A stretch of DNA of 64,000 bases from JBGSUZ01 sp043770095 (GTDB lineage: Bacteria > Bacillota > Clostridia > Peptostreptococcales > Acidaminobacteraceae). A model generated the notes under the pieces. That model had not been told where the DNA came from and did no database searches. It saw nothing but the letters and a program-made list of their open reading frames with translations. A program made the position numbers and the translations under genes. The stretch covers positions 62,001-126,000 of the forward strand of contig JAYVIR010000002.1 of NCBI GenBank assembly GCA_043770095.1, given 5' to 3'. Positions 8,765 through 17,270 of this stretch are shown piece by piece (the stretch's first letter is position 1; each line of letters opens with the position of its first letter).

Positions 8765-10555
8765 CTACGGCTTAATAACTGCGTCGAACTTACATTTGTC
8801 GTAACAAGCGCCGCAGCCAATACACTTCGCTTGGTCAATGACATGAACTTCTTTAACTTTTCCGCTAATGCAATTTACTGGGCATACTCTTGCACACGCT
8901 GTACAACCTACGCATTTTTCTGCTTCAATTGAGTATTTAGACAACGCTTTACACTCACCACAGCTGCATTTCTTTTCAAAAACATGTTCATGATACTCAT
9001 CTTTAAAGAAGTGTAATGTAGAAAGAACTGGATTTGGAGCCGTTTGACCAAGACCGCAAAGTGCAGAATCTTTGATCATGTATGCTAATTGCTCAATGTT
9101 CACGAGATCTTCAGCAGTGCCGTGGCCTTCTGTGATTTTCTCGAGAATCTCAAGCATTCTCTTAGTACCAACACGACAAGGCGTACATTTGCCACAAGAC
9201 TCATCTTTAGTGAACTCAAGATAGAATTTTGCAATGTTAACCATGCAGTTGTCTTCGTCCATAACGATCATGCCGCCAGAACCCATCATAGAACCAATGG
9301 CTTTGAGTGACTCATAGTCAATTGGTGTGTCAAGGTCAGCAACAGTGATAACGCCACCCGATGGGCCGCCTGTTTGAACCGCTTTAAACGCTTTGCCGTC
9401 ACAGATGCCGCCACCAATTTCATAGATGATTTCTCTGAGCGTTGTGCCCATAGGAACTTCCACGAGGCCAACATTGTTAACTTTACCAGCAAGCGCAAAT
9501 ACTTTTGTGCCTTTTGATTTTTCAGTTCCAATTGCAGAGAACCACTCAGAACCATTTAAAATGATTGCTGCGATGTTTGCATAAGTCTCTACGTTATTTA
9601 CGCAAGTTGGCTTGTCAAGGTAACCTGATTCCGATGGGAAAGGAGGTTTCTTCGTTGGTTCACCACGCTTACCTTCTACTGAATGGATGAGAGCAGTCTC
9701 TTCACCACATACAAATGCGCCTGCACCAAGTTTTACCATGATGTCAAAGTCAAAGCCGCTACCAAATAAGTCTTTACCCAAAAGACCCATTTCTCTCGCT
9801 TGCTTAAGCGCTACTTCTAATCTATGAATAGCGAGCGGATATTCCGCACGAATGTATACGATACCGGTGTTAGCACCAATTGCATAGCCGCCAATCGCCA
9901 TTGCTTCAATGACTGAATGTGGGTCGCCTTCAAGGATAGATCTGTCCATGAATGCACCTGGATCTCCTTCGTCAGCATTACAGATGATGTATTTCTGATC
10001 TCCAGGAGATTTAAGCGTTAATTCCCATTTGAGACCTGTTGGGAAACCACCGCCGCCTCTGCCACGAAGTCCTGAATCTTTGATAATTTGGCATACTTCG
10101 GCAGGCTTCATTTCAAGCACTGATGATAATGCCTCATACCCTCTGAATGCAATATAGTCAGAGATATTCTCAGGGTCGATTATACCACAGTTTCTAAGCG
10201 CAATTCTAAGTTGTTTCTTGTAGAAAGGCATGTCGCTGTGAAGGCCCATAACTTTCTTAGTTTGCGGCTCCACATAGAGAAGTCTCTCAACTTTTCTACC
10301 TTTGATGATATGTTCTTCAATAATTTCAGCAGCATCTTCTTTTTGTACTTGTACATAGAAAACGTTGTCTGGGTGAATTTTAATAATTGGACCTTGTCCA
10401 CAAAAACCGAAACAACCTGTTTTAACGACAACAATTTCTTTGTCATACCCTTTTTCTTTCAATACTACATTTAGTTCATCGATGAGCTGGTCCGCACCTG
10501 AAGCAATACAACCGGTACCGCCACACACCATAATGTGTGTTCTTATCTTAGTCAT
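8765..10555 (-). CDS. hydB: Hydrogenase subunit HydB (NuoF-like, NADH/FMN)
   Basis: Diaphorase subunit that passes electrons between NADH and the hydrogenase. I chose ATG 10555 (MTKIRTH), preceded by AAGGAGGGTGCAA; the longer frame begins in front of that site. The 596 residues contain an N-terminal thioredoxin-like [2Fe-2S] domain (CGGTGC, CFGFC), a NuoF core with GRGGGGFPTGLKWE and CNADEGDPGAFMDRS, the [4Fe-4S] motif ESCGKCTPCRVGT with CGLGQTAPNP, and two C-terminal ferredoxin motifs (CVGCTACARVCP, CIGCGACYDKC). Domain set and length match HydB of trimeric and tetrameric bifurcating hydrogenases. Confidence 0.95.
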   Translation of the reverse strand: MTKIRTHIMVCGGTGCIASGADQLIDELNVVLKEKGYDKEIVVVKTGCFGFCGQGPIIKIHPDNVFYVQVQKEDAAEIIEEHIIKGRKVERLLYVEPQTKKVMGLHSDMPFYKKQLRIALRNCGIIDPENISDYIAFRGYEALSSVLEMKPAEVCQIIKDSGLRGRGGGGFPTGLKWELTLKSPGDQKYIICNADEGDPGAFMDRSILEGDPHSVIEAMAIGGYAIGANTGIVYIRAEYPLAIHRLEVALKQAREMGLLGKDLFGSGFDFDIMVKLGAGAFVCGEETALIHSVEGKRGEPTKKPPFPSESGYLDKPTCVNNVETYANIAAIILNGSEWFSAIGTEKSKGTKVFALAGKVNNVGLVEVPMGTTLREIIYEIGGGICDGKAFKAVQTGGPSGGVITVADLDTPIDYESLKAIGSMMGSGGMIVMDEDNCMVNIAKFYLEFTKDESCGKCTPCRVGTKRMLEILEKITEGHGTAEDLVNIEQLAYMIKDSALCGLGQTAPNPVLSTLHFFKDEYHEHVFEKKCSCGECKALSKYSIEAEKCVGCTACARVCPVNCISGKVKEVHVIDQAKCIGCGACYDKCKFDAVIKP

Positions 10556-10583
10556 TTGCACCCTCCTTTTCAACTATTCAAGC

Positions 10584-10976
10584 TTATGCTTTGGCGAATG
10601 TATTGATGACAACCGCATCTTCAAGAATTTCTTTCTTCATTACATATTTAGTAATGATTTCTCTTGCACGATCTGCAGTCACCCTGCCGTAGATGATTGG
10701 TTCTTCACCAGGCATATTTACTTGAACAGTTGGTTCGCTGTGGCAATAGCCTAAGCAACCCACTTGAACTACTGTAATATTTGTAAGTCCTTGTTTATCA
10801 GCTTCATCAAGAAGTGCAGCAAGTGCATCTCTAGCGCCAGCGGCAATCCCACAAGTAGCCATGCCAACAAGCAGTTCTACCGTATCGCCTTCAACTTCGC
10901 CTTTTTCTCTGAGTTGAACTCTTTTAAGAGATTCTTCTCTGATTTTCTTTAAGTCTTCAAGAGATTTGATTGCCAT
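10584..10976 (-). CDS. hydD: Small thioredoxin-fold ferredoxin-like protein (HydD-like)
   Basis: A 130-residue protein between hydC and hydB. Residues 35-115 resemble the thioredoxin-like ferredoxin domain at the start of HydB, but the first cysteine pair (C-x4-C in HydB) is reduced to a single Cys in GMATCGIAAGARD; the second pair is present as GCLGYC. Three cysteines may not hold a normal [2Fe-2S] cluster. Comparable small proteins occur in clostridial hydrogenase operons (HydD of acetogens is described as lacking a cofactor). It is separated from hydC by one base and clearly co-transcribed. The role is structural or unknown. Confidence 0.8.
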   Translation of the reverse strand: MAIKSLEDLKKIREESLKRVQLREKGEVEGDTVELLVGMATCGIAAGARDALAALLDEADKQGLTNITVVQVGCLGYCHSEPTVQVNMPGEEPIIYGRVTADRAREIITKYVMKKEILEDAVVINTFAKA

Positions 10977-10977
10977 A

Positions 10978-11493
10978 TTATTGCGCCCCCTTGTACTCTG
11001 CTAAAATGCCTGCAACATCTGCATGCGTGAGTCTACCATAAACTTTTTCGCCAACGAGAAGAATTGGTGCAAGACCACAAGCGCCAACACATCTTACATC
11101 TTTAAGCGTGAAGAGCTTATCTGGAGTTGTTTCGCCATTTTCTAATTGAAGTTGTTTTTTGAGTGCATCAAGAATTTTGTCAGAGCCTTTTACAAAACAA
11201 GCGGTTCCCATACATACGTTGATGACATGTTTTCCAACAGGTTTAGTTGTAAAGTATGAGTAGAAACTAACTACGCCAAATACATCTGCTGCTGGAATAT
11301 TAATTTTTCTTGCAACAAAAAGCATCACTTCTTGCGGAAGAAATCCAAACATATTCTGAGCTTTATGAAGTACATGAATTAAGTTGCCTTTTTTGTCATC
11401 TAAAGTGCTGATGTAGTTCTCTAACTCAACAAATAGCTCTTGCGGCAAATCTTTTACACTAGTAGTTTCTGCCTGTGCCAATGCTTTCGACAT
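10978..11493 (-). CDS. hydC: Hydrogenase subunit HydC (NuoE-like [2Fe-2S])
   Basis: First gene of the hydrogenase operon. The 171-residue NuoE-family protein has an N-terminal helical region (LPQELFVELENYISTLDD) and a thioredoxin-like [2Fe-2S] domain with ligands in CMGTACFVKGS and RCVGACGLAP. It works with HydB in electron transfer to or from NAD. ATG 11493 follows GGAAGG. Length matches NuoE/HydC proteins. Confidence 0.94.
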   Translation of the reverse strand: MSKALAQAETTSVKDLPQELFVELENYISTLDDKKGNLIHVLHKAQNMFGFLPQEVMLFVARKINIPAADVFGVVSFYSYFTTKPVGKHVINVCMGTACFVKGSDKILDALKKQLQLENGETTPDKLFTLKDVRCVGACGLAPILLVGEKVYGRLTHADVAGILAEYKGAQ

Positions 11494-11537
11494 TTATTGC
11501 ACCTTCCTTTCAATAAGTATCACAATTTAACAAAATC

Positions 11538-11566
11538 ATTATAACATTCCCAAGCGTACTTTGTAT
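11538..11566 (-). promoter_or_regulatory. Possible promoter of the hyd operon (extended -10)
   Basis: On the minus strand TGTTATAAT (TATAAT at 11543-11538) lies about 45 bases upstream of hydC. The -35 at the 17-base spacing is weak (ATACAA), so recognition may depend on the TG extension or an activator. Confidence 0.5.
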
Positions 11567-11642
11567 ACACAGAAAAGCTGAAATTGAGTTTTATTTAACA
11601 ATCAGGCGTTATGACCTAGGAATAGCAACGGTTATAAACAAT

Positions 11643-11683
11643 AAGACAGAATTTTCAAAATAGGTTTTTAAAAATTCTGTCTT
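11643..11683. repeat. Inverted repeat in the hyd upstream region
   Basis: Perfect 13-base arms (11643-11655, 11671-11683) with a 15-base loop. It lies upstream of the hyd promoter and about 170 bases beyond the 3' end of the next minus-strand gene. It could be that gene's terminator or a regulatory hairpin. The rest of 11494-11853 has no gene that I can see. Confidence 0.5.
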
Positions 11684-11853
11684 TTGTAATGCCTACTATT
11701 TTAGTCGGATTAAATCCGTCCTAACCCTTGAAAAAACTGGCTTATAGGCCTATATCATAGGATTTATTATTAAAAAAACATAATTCTTTAAAAAATATTA
11801 TGAATAAGGCGAGGAATCCTTCACCTTGTTCGTATATCCAAGCGCTCATATAA

Positions 11854-12498
11854 CTACTTTTTCTTCTTTGCAAATCCTAAAATAGCACCAAGGGCAATTG
11901 AAAGAAAAGCAGCCATTAAAACTCTATATTCTGGAGCAAGCATAAAGGTAATGGTGTGCGCAGGAATCCAAAATAGCGGGATTGTTTTAAACAAAACGAA
12001 CGAAACATAGCCATTCCAGTCAATTGCGTCTACGACATCTTTTGTACTCACTTTTTTGCCTTTACGCGCATATTTCAAGTCAATAAACGTATCTGTAAAA
12101 CGATGGAACCCCATCATCGCAGGGGCAAATGTCGTGTTCATAATCGCACTAATTAAGAACGCCGTGATTAACACACTGCCTTTACCTGGAAGCATTCCTT
12201 TTTCAACCAGACCCGTAACGCCGCCTGCAAATATTCCAAAAACAGCCACAATCACCATTCCTAAGAAGCCCCAAATGAGCGCTCGATAAGCCAATCCAAG
12301 CGGTTGTTCCCACTTGCCAACAACAAGTCTTCTTGCAAGAAGCTCACCCATTGTCGCTAAAATTCCAAATTTCATGAAACCCATCATGTAAGGATGCGTC
12401 GCCGTTCCAGCGTTAAAAATAGCATGGGTCGGTGGATAGATGATGAACATCGCAAAGGCTAAAATGCCCAAGCCCCAAAGTATATCGCCTTTTTTCAT
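11854..12498 (-). CDS. Membrane protein resembling the Mpv17/PMP22 family
   Basis: A 214-residue protein with four to five hydrophobic segments. ATG 12498 follows GGAGGTTACAAAC; an in-frame upstream TTG lies before that site. The C-terminal pattern PLFWIPAHTITFMLAPEYRV followed by a last helix (AAFLSIALGAILGF) resembles the Mpv17/PMP22 signature, and FGILATMGELLARR resembles its N-terminal helix. This is recognition by pattern only. The function of bacterial members is unknown. Single-gene unit with its own promoter; no partner is suggested by neighbours. Confidence 0.6.
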   Translation of the reverse strand: MKKGDILWGLGILAFAMFIIYPPTHAIFNAGTATHPYMMGFMKFGILATMGELLARRLVVGKWEQPLGLAYRALIWGFLGMVIVAVFGIFAGGVTGLVEKGMLPGKGSVLITAFLISAIMNTTFAPAMMGFHRFTDTFIDLKYARKGKKVSTKDVVDAIDWNGYVSFVLFKTIPLFWIPAHTITFMLAPEYRVLMAAFLSIALGAILGFAKKKK

Positions 12499-12544
12499 GT
12501 TTGTAACCTCCAAAATATAATAGTATTAATAAATAAGTACTTTT

Positions 12545-12573
12545 ATTATATATTTTTTTGAAGGCTTACACAA
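12545..12573 (-). promoter_or_regulatory. Predicted promoter of the Mpv17-like gene
   Basis: Minus strand TTGTGT (12573-12568), 17-base spacer, TATAAT (12550-12545), about 45 bases before the ATG. Confidence 0.6.
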
Positions 12574-12578
12574 TAATT

Positions 12579-13628
12579 TTAATCCACCATAAGTGTCATC
12601 ATATAAGCGAGTCCCAATTTAGTGGTTGCCACCAAACCTTGAGTGTGCGTTCTCTCGAATGAATGAGAAGCGTCAACACCTGGTCCAATCAAGCTGTGTT
12701 TGAAAGCCCAACCTGCTCTGAGTGCTGCAGAAGCATCAGAACCATAGAATGGATAGATGTCAATCACGTAATCAAGGCCTTCTTCTTTCGCAAGTGATAC
12801 CAATTGCCCTTTTAATGCATAATCATAAGGACCAGAAGAATCTTTAGCACAGATGGTCACCTTATGTTCATGAGAAGTTTGTCCTTCTCCTGGCGCCGCC
12901 ATATCCACTGCCATGAATTCAACCACTTTTTCAGGGATAGATGCAGAAGAACCATGTCCAACTTCTTCATAGTTTGAAATAAAGAAATGCGTTGTATAGG
13001 GAAGTTCAAAACCCTCATCATTAACGGTTTGAATCATAGACAAAAGACAAGCCACACAGGCCTTGTCATCTAAATGCCTTGATTTCACATAGCCGCTCTC
13101 GGTTATTTGCACACGTGGATCAAAAGAAACAAAATCGCCAACTTCAATGCCAAGCGCTTTCACGCCATCTGCATCAGAAACCACTTCGTCAATTCTCACT
13201 TCCATCGTATCGCCGGTTCTAGGTGTCGAACTGGTTTTATCCCCATGAACATGGGTCGACGCAGCAGTGATCATAATGGTACCAGTCACTTTTCGTCCAT
13301 CTGCAGTGTGAACTGTACAATATTCTCCTTCAACAGCATTCCATGCGTAACCGCCAATTTGAGTGAGCTTGAGACGACCGCTACCTTTAACTTCTTTCAC
13401 CATTGCGCCAAGCGTATCTACATGCGCTGACAAAAGACGCTGTTTGCTGTCATCTTTACCTTTAATCGTACCAACCAGTGCGCCTTTGACCGTTTTTATA
13501 TATGGCACGCCCAAAACTTTAAACGCTTCTTCCACGTAAGCCACCGCATCTTTGGTAAACCCCGTCGGACTTGGAATTTCTAATAGCGCTTTTAAAGAAT
13601 CTAATAAATATTTTTCATTAATTTTCAT
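12579..13628 (-). CDS. M42-family metallo-aminopeptidase
   Basis: Cytoplasmic dinuclear-metal aminopeptidase, the family that forms large tetrahedral assemblies. The 349 residues carry the metal-ligand motifs in order: SAHVDTLGAMV (about 67), HLDDKACVA (about 184), the catalytic/ligand pair SNYEEVGHG (about 215), VDMAAPG and the final ligand His in SHSFERTH. It starts at ATG 13628 (GGGGG seven bases upstream). It is monocistronic. Substrate specificity (glutamyl, leucyl or other) cannot be read from sequence. A second, distant M42 protein is at 53138-54181. Confidence 0.92.
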   Translation of the reverse strand: MKINEKYLLDSLKALLEIPSPTGFTKDAVAYVEEAFKVLGVPYIKTVKGALVGTIKGKDDSKQRLLSAHVDTLGAMVKEVKGSGRLKLTQIGGYAWNAVEGEYCTVHTADGRKVTGTIMITAASTHVHGDKTSSTPRTGDTMEVRIDEVVSDADGVKALGIEVGDFVSFDPRVQITESGYVKSRHLDDKACVACLLSMIQTVNDEGFELPYTTHFFISNYEEVGHGSSASIPEKVVEFMAVDMAAPGEGQTSHEHKVTICAKDSSGPYDYALKGQLVSLAKEEGLDYVIDIYPFYGSDASAALRAGWAFKHSLIGPGVDASHSFERTHTQGLVATTKLGLAYMMTLMVD

Positions 13629-13680
13629 ATGAAAACCCCCTTTTCTCTTATCTTAGCATAGTCTTTGAATGGATATTATT

Positions 13681-13720
13681 ACAAAAAAGAAACCACTTGA
13701 GGGGCAAGTGGTTTCTTTTG
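13681..13720 (-). terminator. Terminator of the macA-macB-like operon
   Basis: Perfect 15-base stem (13685-13699 with 13705-13719), five-base loop, followed on the minus strand by TTTTTTGT. It is 38 bases past the permease stop. Confidence 0.85.
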
Positions 13721-13757
13721 ATTAAACAGCTCTATCTTTAAAAATCAATCACATCAT

Positions 13758-14975
13758 TTATTCGTAACGAAGCGCATCAATTGGATCAAGTTGCGCCGCT
13801 TTTCTGGCAGGGTAATACCCGAAGAAGATACCAATTGACGCTGAGAATACCCAAGTAAAGAGTATTACCATCGGTTGCACGATTAACTTCATCTTCATAA
13901 TAACCACCGCTATGCCTGCAATGCTGACGCCTAATGTAATACCAATAAGACCACCGATACAAGAAAGGATTACCGATTCAATGATAAATTGAATCATGAT
14001 GTCTTTATTATTGGCACCGATTGCTTTACGAATCCCGATTTCTCTGGTTCGCTCGGTTACCGATACCAGCATAATGTTCATAATTCCGATGCCGCCAACT
14101 ACCAATGAAATAGCTGCTATCGCGCCAATAAAGGTTTGTAGCATTCCGAGAACGTTGTTGATGGTACCCATTTGGCTTTCTGCCGTTTGTACGGCATAAA
14201 TTTTACGATCGGCATTACCATGACGTTTTTCCACCAAAGACAGAATTTCTTTCATTGTCCGATCAACATCCACACCTTGTTTAACGCCTATATCCAGCGC
14301 ATAATAGCCGCCGCTGCCCATTGTGAGGTTACCCTCAATATAAGTGTAAGGAACGAGCATGCTAAACGTTTCACCCATCATTCCCGCAAGCATGGAAGCC
14401 GGTTCTTTGTATATGCCAATGAGCAAATACGTCGAAGTGCTTTGATCGGCATTATTTAAGGTAAATACTTTTCCGACTGGATTGCTATCATTCGGAAAAA
14501 TTTTCTTTACTGATTTTTGCTCTAAAACCGCCACATTTCTTCCAGAATTGACATCTTCAGCAACAATGAAGCGTCCCTTTGTCATCGTGACTTTTGTTAT
14601 TTTATTATACTTTTCATTTACGCCCGTTAAGCTGACGTTAATATTTTTCTTTCGATCTGCAAAGGTCTGTGTAGCAGTAAGATACGGCATAATCCCATCA
14701 ATCTTATCTGCATAGATTCGGCTGATGAGTTCAACATCTTCAGCATTGAACATGTCCGAATCAAAAGTATCCCCTTGTCCACCTACGTAAACATAACCTC
14801 TGTTGATTCCGAACGATTCAAACTCCTTGTTCATTGATCCTTTTACCGCATCGCCTATGCCAACAATAGCAATAACCGAAGCAATACCGATGATGATCCC
14901 GAGCATTGTGAGCGCCGAACGCATTTTGTTGCTTTTGATGGCTTGAACGGCCATTTTAACACTTTCCCAAAACAT
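13758..14975 (-). CDS. MacB/FtsX-type ABC transporter permease
   Basis: Permease of an efflux or mechanotransmission ABC transporter. The 405 residues show the MacB_PCD architecture: N-terminal helix with KSNKMRSALTMLGIIIGIASVIAIVG, a large extracytoplasmic domain (about 45-270), then three helices with the FtsX motif (TERTREIGIRKAIGAN). Its ATG overlaps the stop of the ATPase gene in TAATG, so translation is coupled. With the ATPase and the adaptor it forms a MacA-MacB-like unit; in Gram-positives such sets export peptides or toxic compounds. The cargo is unknown. Confidence 0.92.
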   Translation of the reverse strand: MFWESVKMAVQAIKSNKMRSALTMLGIIIGIASVIAIVGIGDAVKGSMNKEFESFGINRGYVYVGGQGDTFDSDMFNAEDVELISRIYADKIDGIMPYLTATQTFADRKKNINVSLTGVNEKYNKITKVTMTKGRFIVAEDVNSGRNVAVLEQKSVKKIFPNDSNPVGKVFTLNNADQSTSTYLLIGIYKEPASMLAGMMGETFSMLVPYTYIEGNLTMGSGGYYALDIGVKQGVDVDRTMKEILSLVEKRHGNADRKIYAVQTAESQMGTINNVLGMLQTFIGAIAAISLVVGGIGIMNIMLVSVTERTREIGIRKAIGANNKDIMIQFIIESVILSCIGGLIGITLGVSIAGIAVVIMKMKLIVQPMVILFTWVFSASIGIFFGYYPARKAAQLDPIDALRYE

Positions 14976-15700
14976 TATCCGGTCACCTCCATCGCCAATA
15001 AGATATTTCGATTTCGCTCTTTTTCGTCATTGAGTTTATCTTCGATGATGAGTCCGTCTTTTATAACCACCACACGCTTAGCTTGCGCCGCAATATCCGC
15101 TTCGTGAGTAACCACGATAATGGTGCTGCCCTCTTCGTTAAGCGCTCTGATCATGTCCATAATTTCAAACGATGTCTTCGTATCCAAAGCACCCGTAGGC
15201 TCATCCGCCAAAATGACCGCTGGATTTGCTGCAAGTGCTCTCGCAATCGCCACACGTTGTTTTTGTCCGCCCGAAAGTTCATTAGGACGGTGATCCATAC
15301 GATCGCCTAACCCTACGCGTTCTAGCGCCTTAACCGCATGCGCTTGTCGCTCTTTATGAGAAATACGACCGTAAACCATTGGCAATTCAACATTTTGAAG
15401 CGCCGTCATTCTTGGCAGCAAATTAAACGATTGAAATACAAAGCCGATTTTCTCATTTCTCGTTTTTGCCTGATCAATTTCCTTCATGCCGCTCACATCG
15501 ACGCCGTCTAAGAAGAAAGTCCCTTCGGTTGGGCGATCAAGACACCCAAGAATGTTCATGAGAGTAGACTTACCGGAGCCCGACGTTCCCATAATGGCAA
15601 CAAATTCGCCTTTTTTAATGTCTAAATCAAGTCCTTTTAACGCAGCAACTTGAATACTTCCTGTATCATAAACTTTCGTCAATCCTTTAATTTTTATCAT
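14975..15700 (-). CDS. MacB-type ABC transporter ATPase
   Basis: Nucleotide-binding subunit of 241 residues, close in pattern to LolD/MacB ATPases. Walker A is GTSGSGKST (about 38-46), Q-loop in FVFQSFNLLPRMTALQNVELP, signature LSGGQKQRVAIARALA, Walker B VILADEPTGALD and H-loop VVTHE. It is the middle gene of the adaptor-ATPase-permease operon. Confidence 0.95.
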   Translation of the reverse strand: MIKIKGLTKVYDTGSIQVAALKGLDLDIKKGEFVAIMGTSGSGKSTLMNILGCLDRPTEGTFFLDGVDVSGMKEIDQAKTRNEKIGFVFQSFNLLPRMTALQNVELPMVYGRISHKERQAHAVKALERVGLGDRMDHRPNELSGGQKQRVAIARALAANPAVILADEPTGALDTKTSFEIMDMIRALNEEGSTIIVVTHEADIAAQAKRVVVIKDGLIIEDKLNDEKERNRNILLAMEVTG

Positions 15701-15758
15701 AATTTTCGCACCCCTTCTCCAATAACTGCCGATTGATCAAACCTGTTATCAGCACCCA

Positions 15759-16988
15759 TTAGTTCGTTTGCACTTGTAACACTTGACCTTCCGCTAACTC
15801 ACCGTCAATGACTTCAACTGAAATATCGCCTTCAACACCCGTTTTAATGTATACCTTTTTAGGCTCTTTGCTTGTTTTTGCATCTTTAGTCTCTATTACA
15901 TTGACAAATTTCTTGCCGTCAGGGTCCGTATTAATCGCTTCAAACGGTACCAATAATACGTTTTCACGACTTGCTGTTTTAATTTCTAAATTGACATTAA
16001 AGCCTGGTCTAAGTTCTACCACATTCTCTTTAAGTTTAATTTTAACTTCCACTTTTACATTTTTGCTGTTATCTTGACGAATCGTTCCTGGCGCGATGTA
16101 AGTCACTTCTCCAGCAAAAGTCTTGCCTTTAATTGAGGTACCTGTGATTTCAACGAGCTGACCGAGTTTAATACGGTTAATTTCATTTTCAGACACATAA
16201 GCTTTTACAATTTTATTGTCTAAATCTTCAATGTTTAACAACACGCCGTTATTTGGAAGCACTTCGCCAGTTTTAGCATTTACTAAAGTGACAGTACCTT
16301 GGATTGGCGTTTTAACCAATGTTTTTTCAATATCTTTTTGGAGATCTCTAATCGTAATATTGGTTGATTCAATTCGTTTTTGGCTAATGCCGATGTCTAC
16401 ATTAGATTTTGCCTGATTATAACTCAGCTGCGCATTGTCTAAAGCCACTTTAGATAAGTCCACTTGTTGCTTTGACTTTGAAACTTCATCCGTGCTAATG
16501 GCGCCACTCTTTTGAAGACTGAGATTCGCCTCATACGTTTTTTTAGCATTGTCGTAAGTCACTTGCGCATTTTTTAAAATGGCTGACTGATCGCCAACGC
16601 CTTTATTTTTCATTTTGTTAAGTTCATCTTTAGAGATGCTGAGCTCATTCATTAATTTTTTAAGCTCTGAATCTAATTTATCCGAATTTATTTTTGCAAG
16701 TACTTGATTAGCCGTTATTTTATCGCCGGCTTTTACATATACTTCATCCACCAAACCGCCGCCTAAGAATGAAATGCTTCTCGAATCGTTGGCTTCGACA
16801 GTTCCGCTAATATAGACATTAGAATCAACATTGCCCTTCCCTACTTTTGCACCACCATCGGTTGCCGTCTTTGTGATCGCAGCCGCACTTGCAGGACCGT
16901 TCTTCTGAGATTGAACAATAGCAAATGCACCAGTTCCAACTACCACAATCACCAAACCTATAATGATAAACAACTTTTTCTTTTTCAT
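15759..16988 (-). CDS. MacA/HlyD-family membrane-fusion adaptor
   Basis: Extracytoplasmic adaptor of 409 residues. A single N-terminal membrane anchor (LFIIIGLVIVVVGTGAFAIV, residues 5-24) is followed by a biotinyl-lipoyl-like barrel (DEVYVKAGDKITANQVLAKI), a long coiled-coil hairpin (about 105-215), a second lipoyl half (VKTPIQGTVTLVNAKTGEVL) and beta-barrel domains. It starts at ATG 16988 behind AGGAGGATAGAATTT. In a monoderm cell there is no outer membrane channel, so it probably modulates MacB-like transport. Divergent to the two-component genes that may control it. Confidence 0.92.
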   Translation of the reverse strand: MKKKKLFIIIGLVIVVVGTGAFAIVQSQKNGPASAAAITKTATDGGAKVGKGNVDSNVYISGTVEANDSRSISFLGGGLVDEVYVKAGDKITANQVLAKINSDKLDSELKKLMNELSISKDELNKMKNKGVGDQSAILKNAQVTYDNAKKTYEANLSLQKSGAISTDEVSKSKQQVDLSKVALDNAQLSYNQAKSNVDIGISQKRIESTNITIRDLQKDIEKTLVKTPIQGTVTLVNAKTGEVLPNNGVLLNIEDLDNKIVKAYVSENEINRIKLGQLVEITGTSIKGKTFAGEVTYIAPGTIRQDNSKNVKVEVKIKLKENVVELRPGFNVNLEIKTASRENVLLVPFEAINTDPDGKKFVNVIETKDAKTSKEPKKVYIKTGVEGDISVEVIDGELAEGQVLQVQTN

Positions 16989-17083
16989 AAATTCTATCCT
17001 CCTGATTCGTTTCGCTTATCTTTCACTAGTTTAAATAATAAAGCTTTTGAATTAATAAAAACTATACAAATTCTTAAATCCTT

Positions 17084-17122
17084 ATTAAGAATACACCTAT
17101 GTCATTAAGAAAGTATTAAAGA
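17084..17122. promoter_or_regulatory. Direct-repeat operator candidate in the divergent promoter region
   Basis: ATTAAGAA at 17084 and 17104 and the variant ATTAAAGA at 17115: starts are 20 and 11 bases apart, roughly two and one helix turns. An inverted half copy (TTCTTAAA) lies at 17071. Such spaced direct repeats are typical targets of OmpR/PhoB-type regulators, and the block sits between the efflux operon and the promoter of the regulator gene. Confidence 0.5.
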
Positions 17123-17134
17123 CCAATTGAATGT

Positions 17135-17163
17135 TTGAAATTACCTCTAAATACCGATATATT
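17135..17163 (+). promoter_or_regulatory. Predicted promoter of the two-component operon
   Basis: TTGAAA (17135-17140), 17-base spacer, TATATT (17158-17163). The leader to the first gene is about 100 bases and contains small hairpins, including one directly before the ribosome site. Confidence 0.65.
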
Positions 17164-17230
17164 AAAAGGAGTATAAAATACATGCTAGGCACGGATGCCA
17201 AATGAATGGTAACCGGCCAAAACAATAGAG

Positions 17231-17251
17231 TAAGTTGTAAAATTCAACTTA
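17231..17251 (+). repeat. Hairpin in the response-regulator leader
   Basis: TAAGTTG (17231-17237) and CAACTTA (17245-17251) form a seven-base stem with a seven-base loop, shortly ahead of the GGAGGG ribosome site. Function is unknown; it does not hide the ribosome site directly. Confidence 0.4.
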
Positions 17252-17270
17252 ATAGCGATGGAGGGAACTT

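Noticed and set aside
6998..11493. NADH dehydrogenase (complex I) fragment
   Set aside because: NuoE/NuoF-like subunits are present, but the operon ends in a clear [FeFe]-hydrogenase and has no membrane subunits.
17175..17230. Riboswitch-like leader (cyclic-di-GMP or similar)
   Set aside because: The bases do not fit the conserved cores that I know for c-di-GMP, fluoride, ZTP or guanidine classes; kept only as an unexplained leader.
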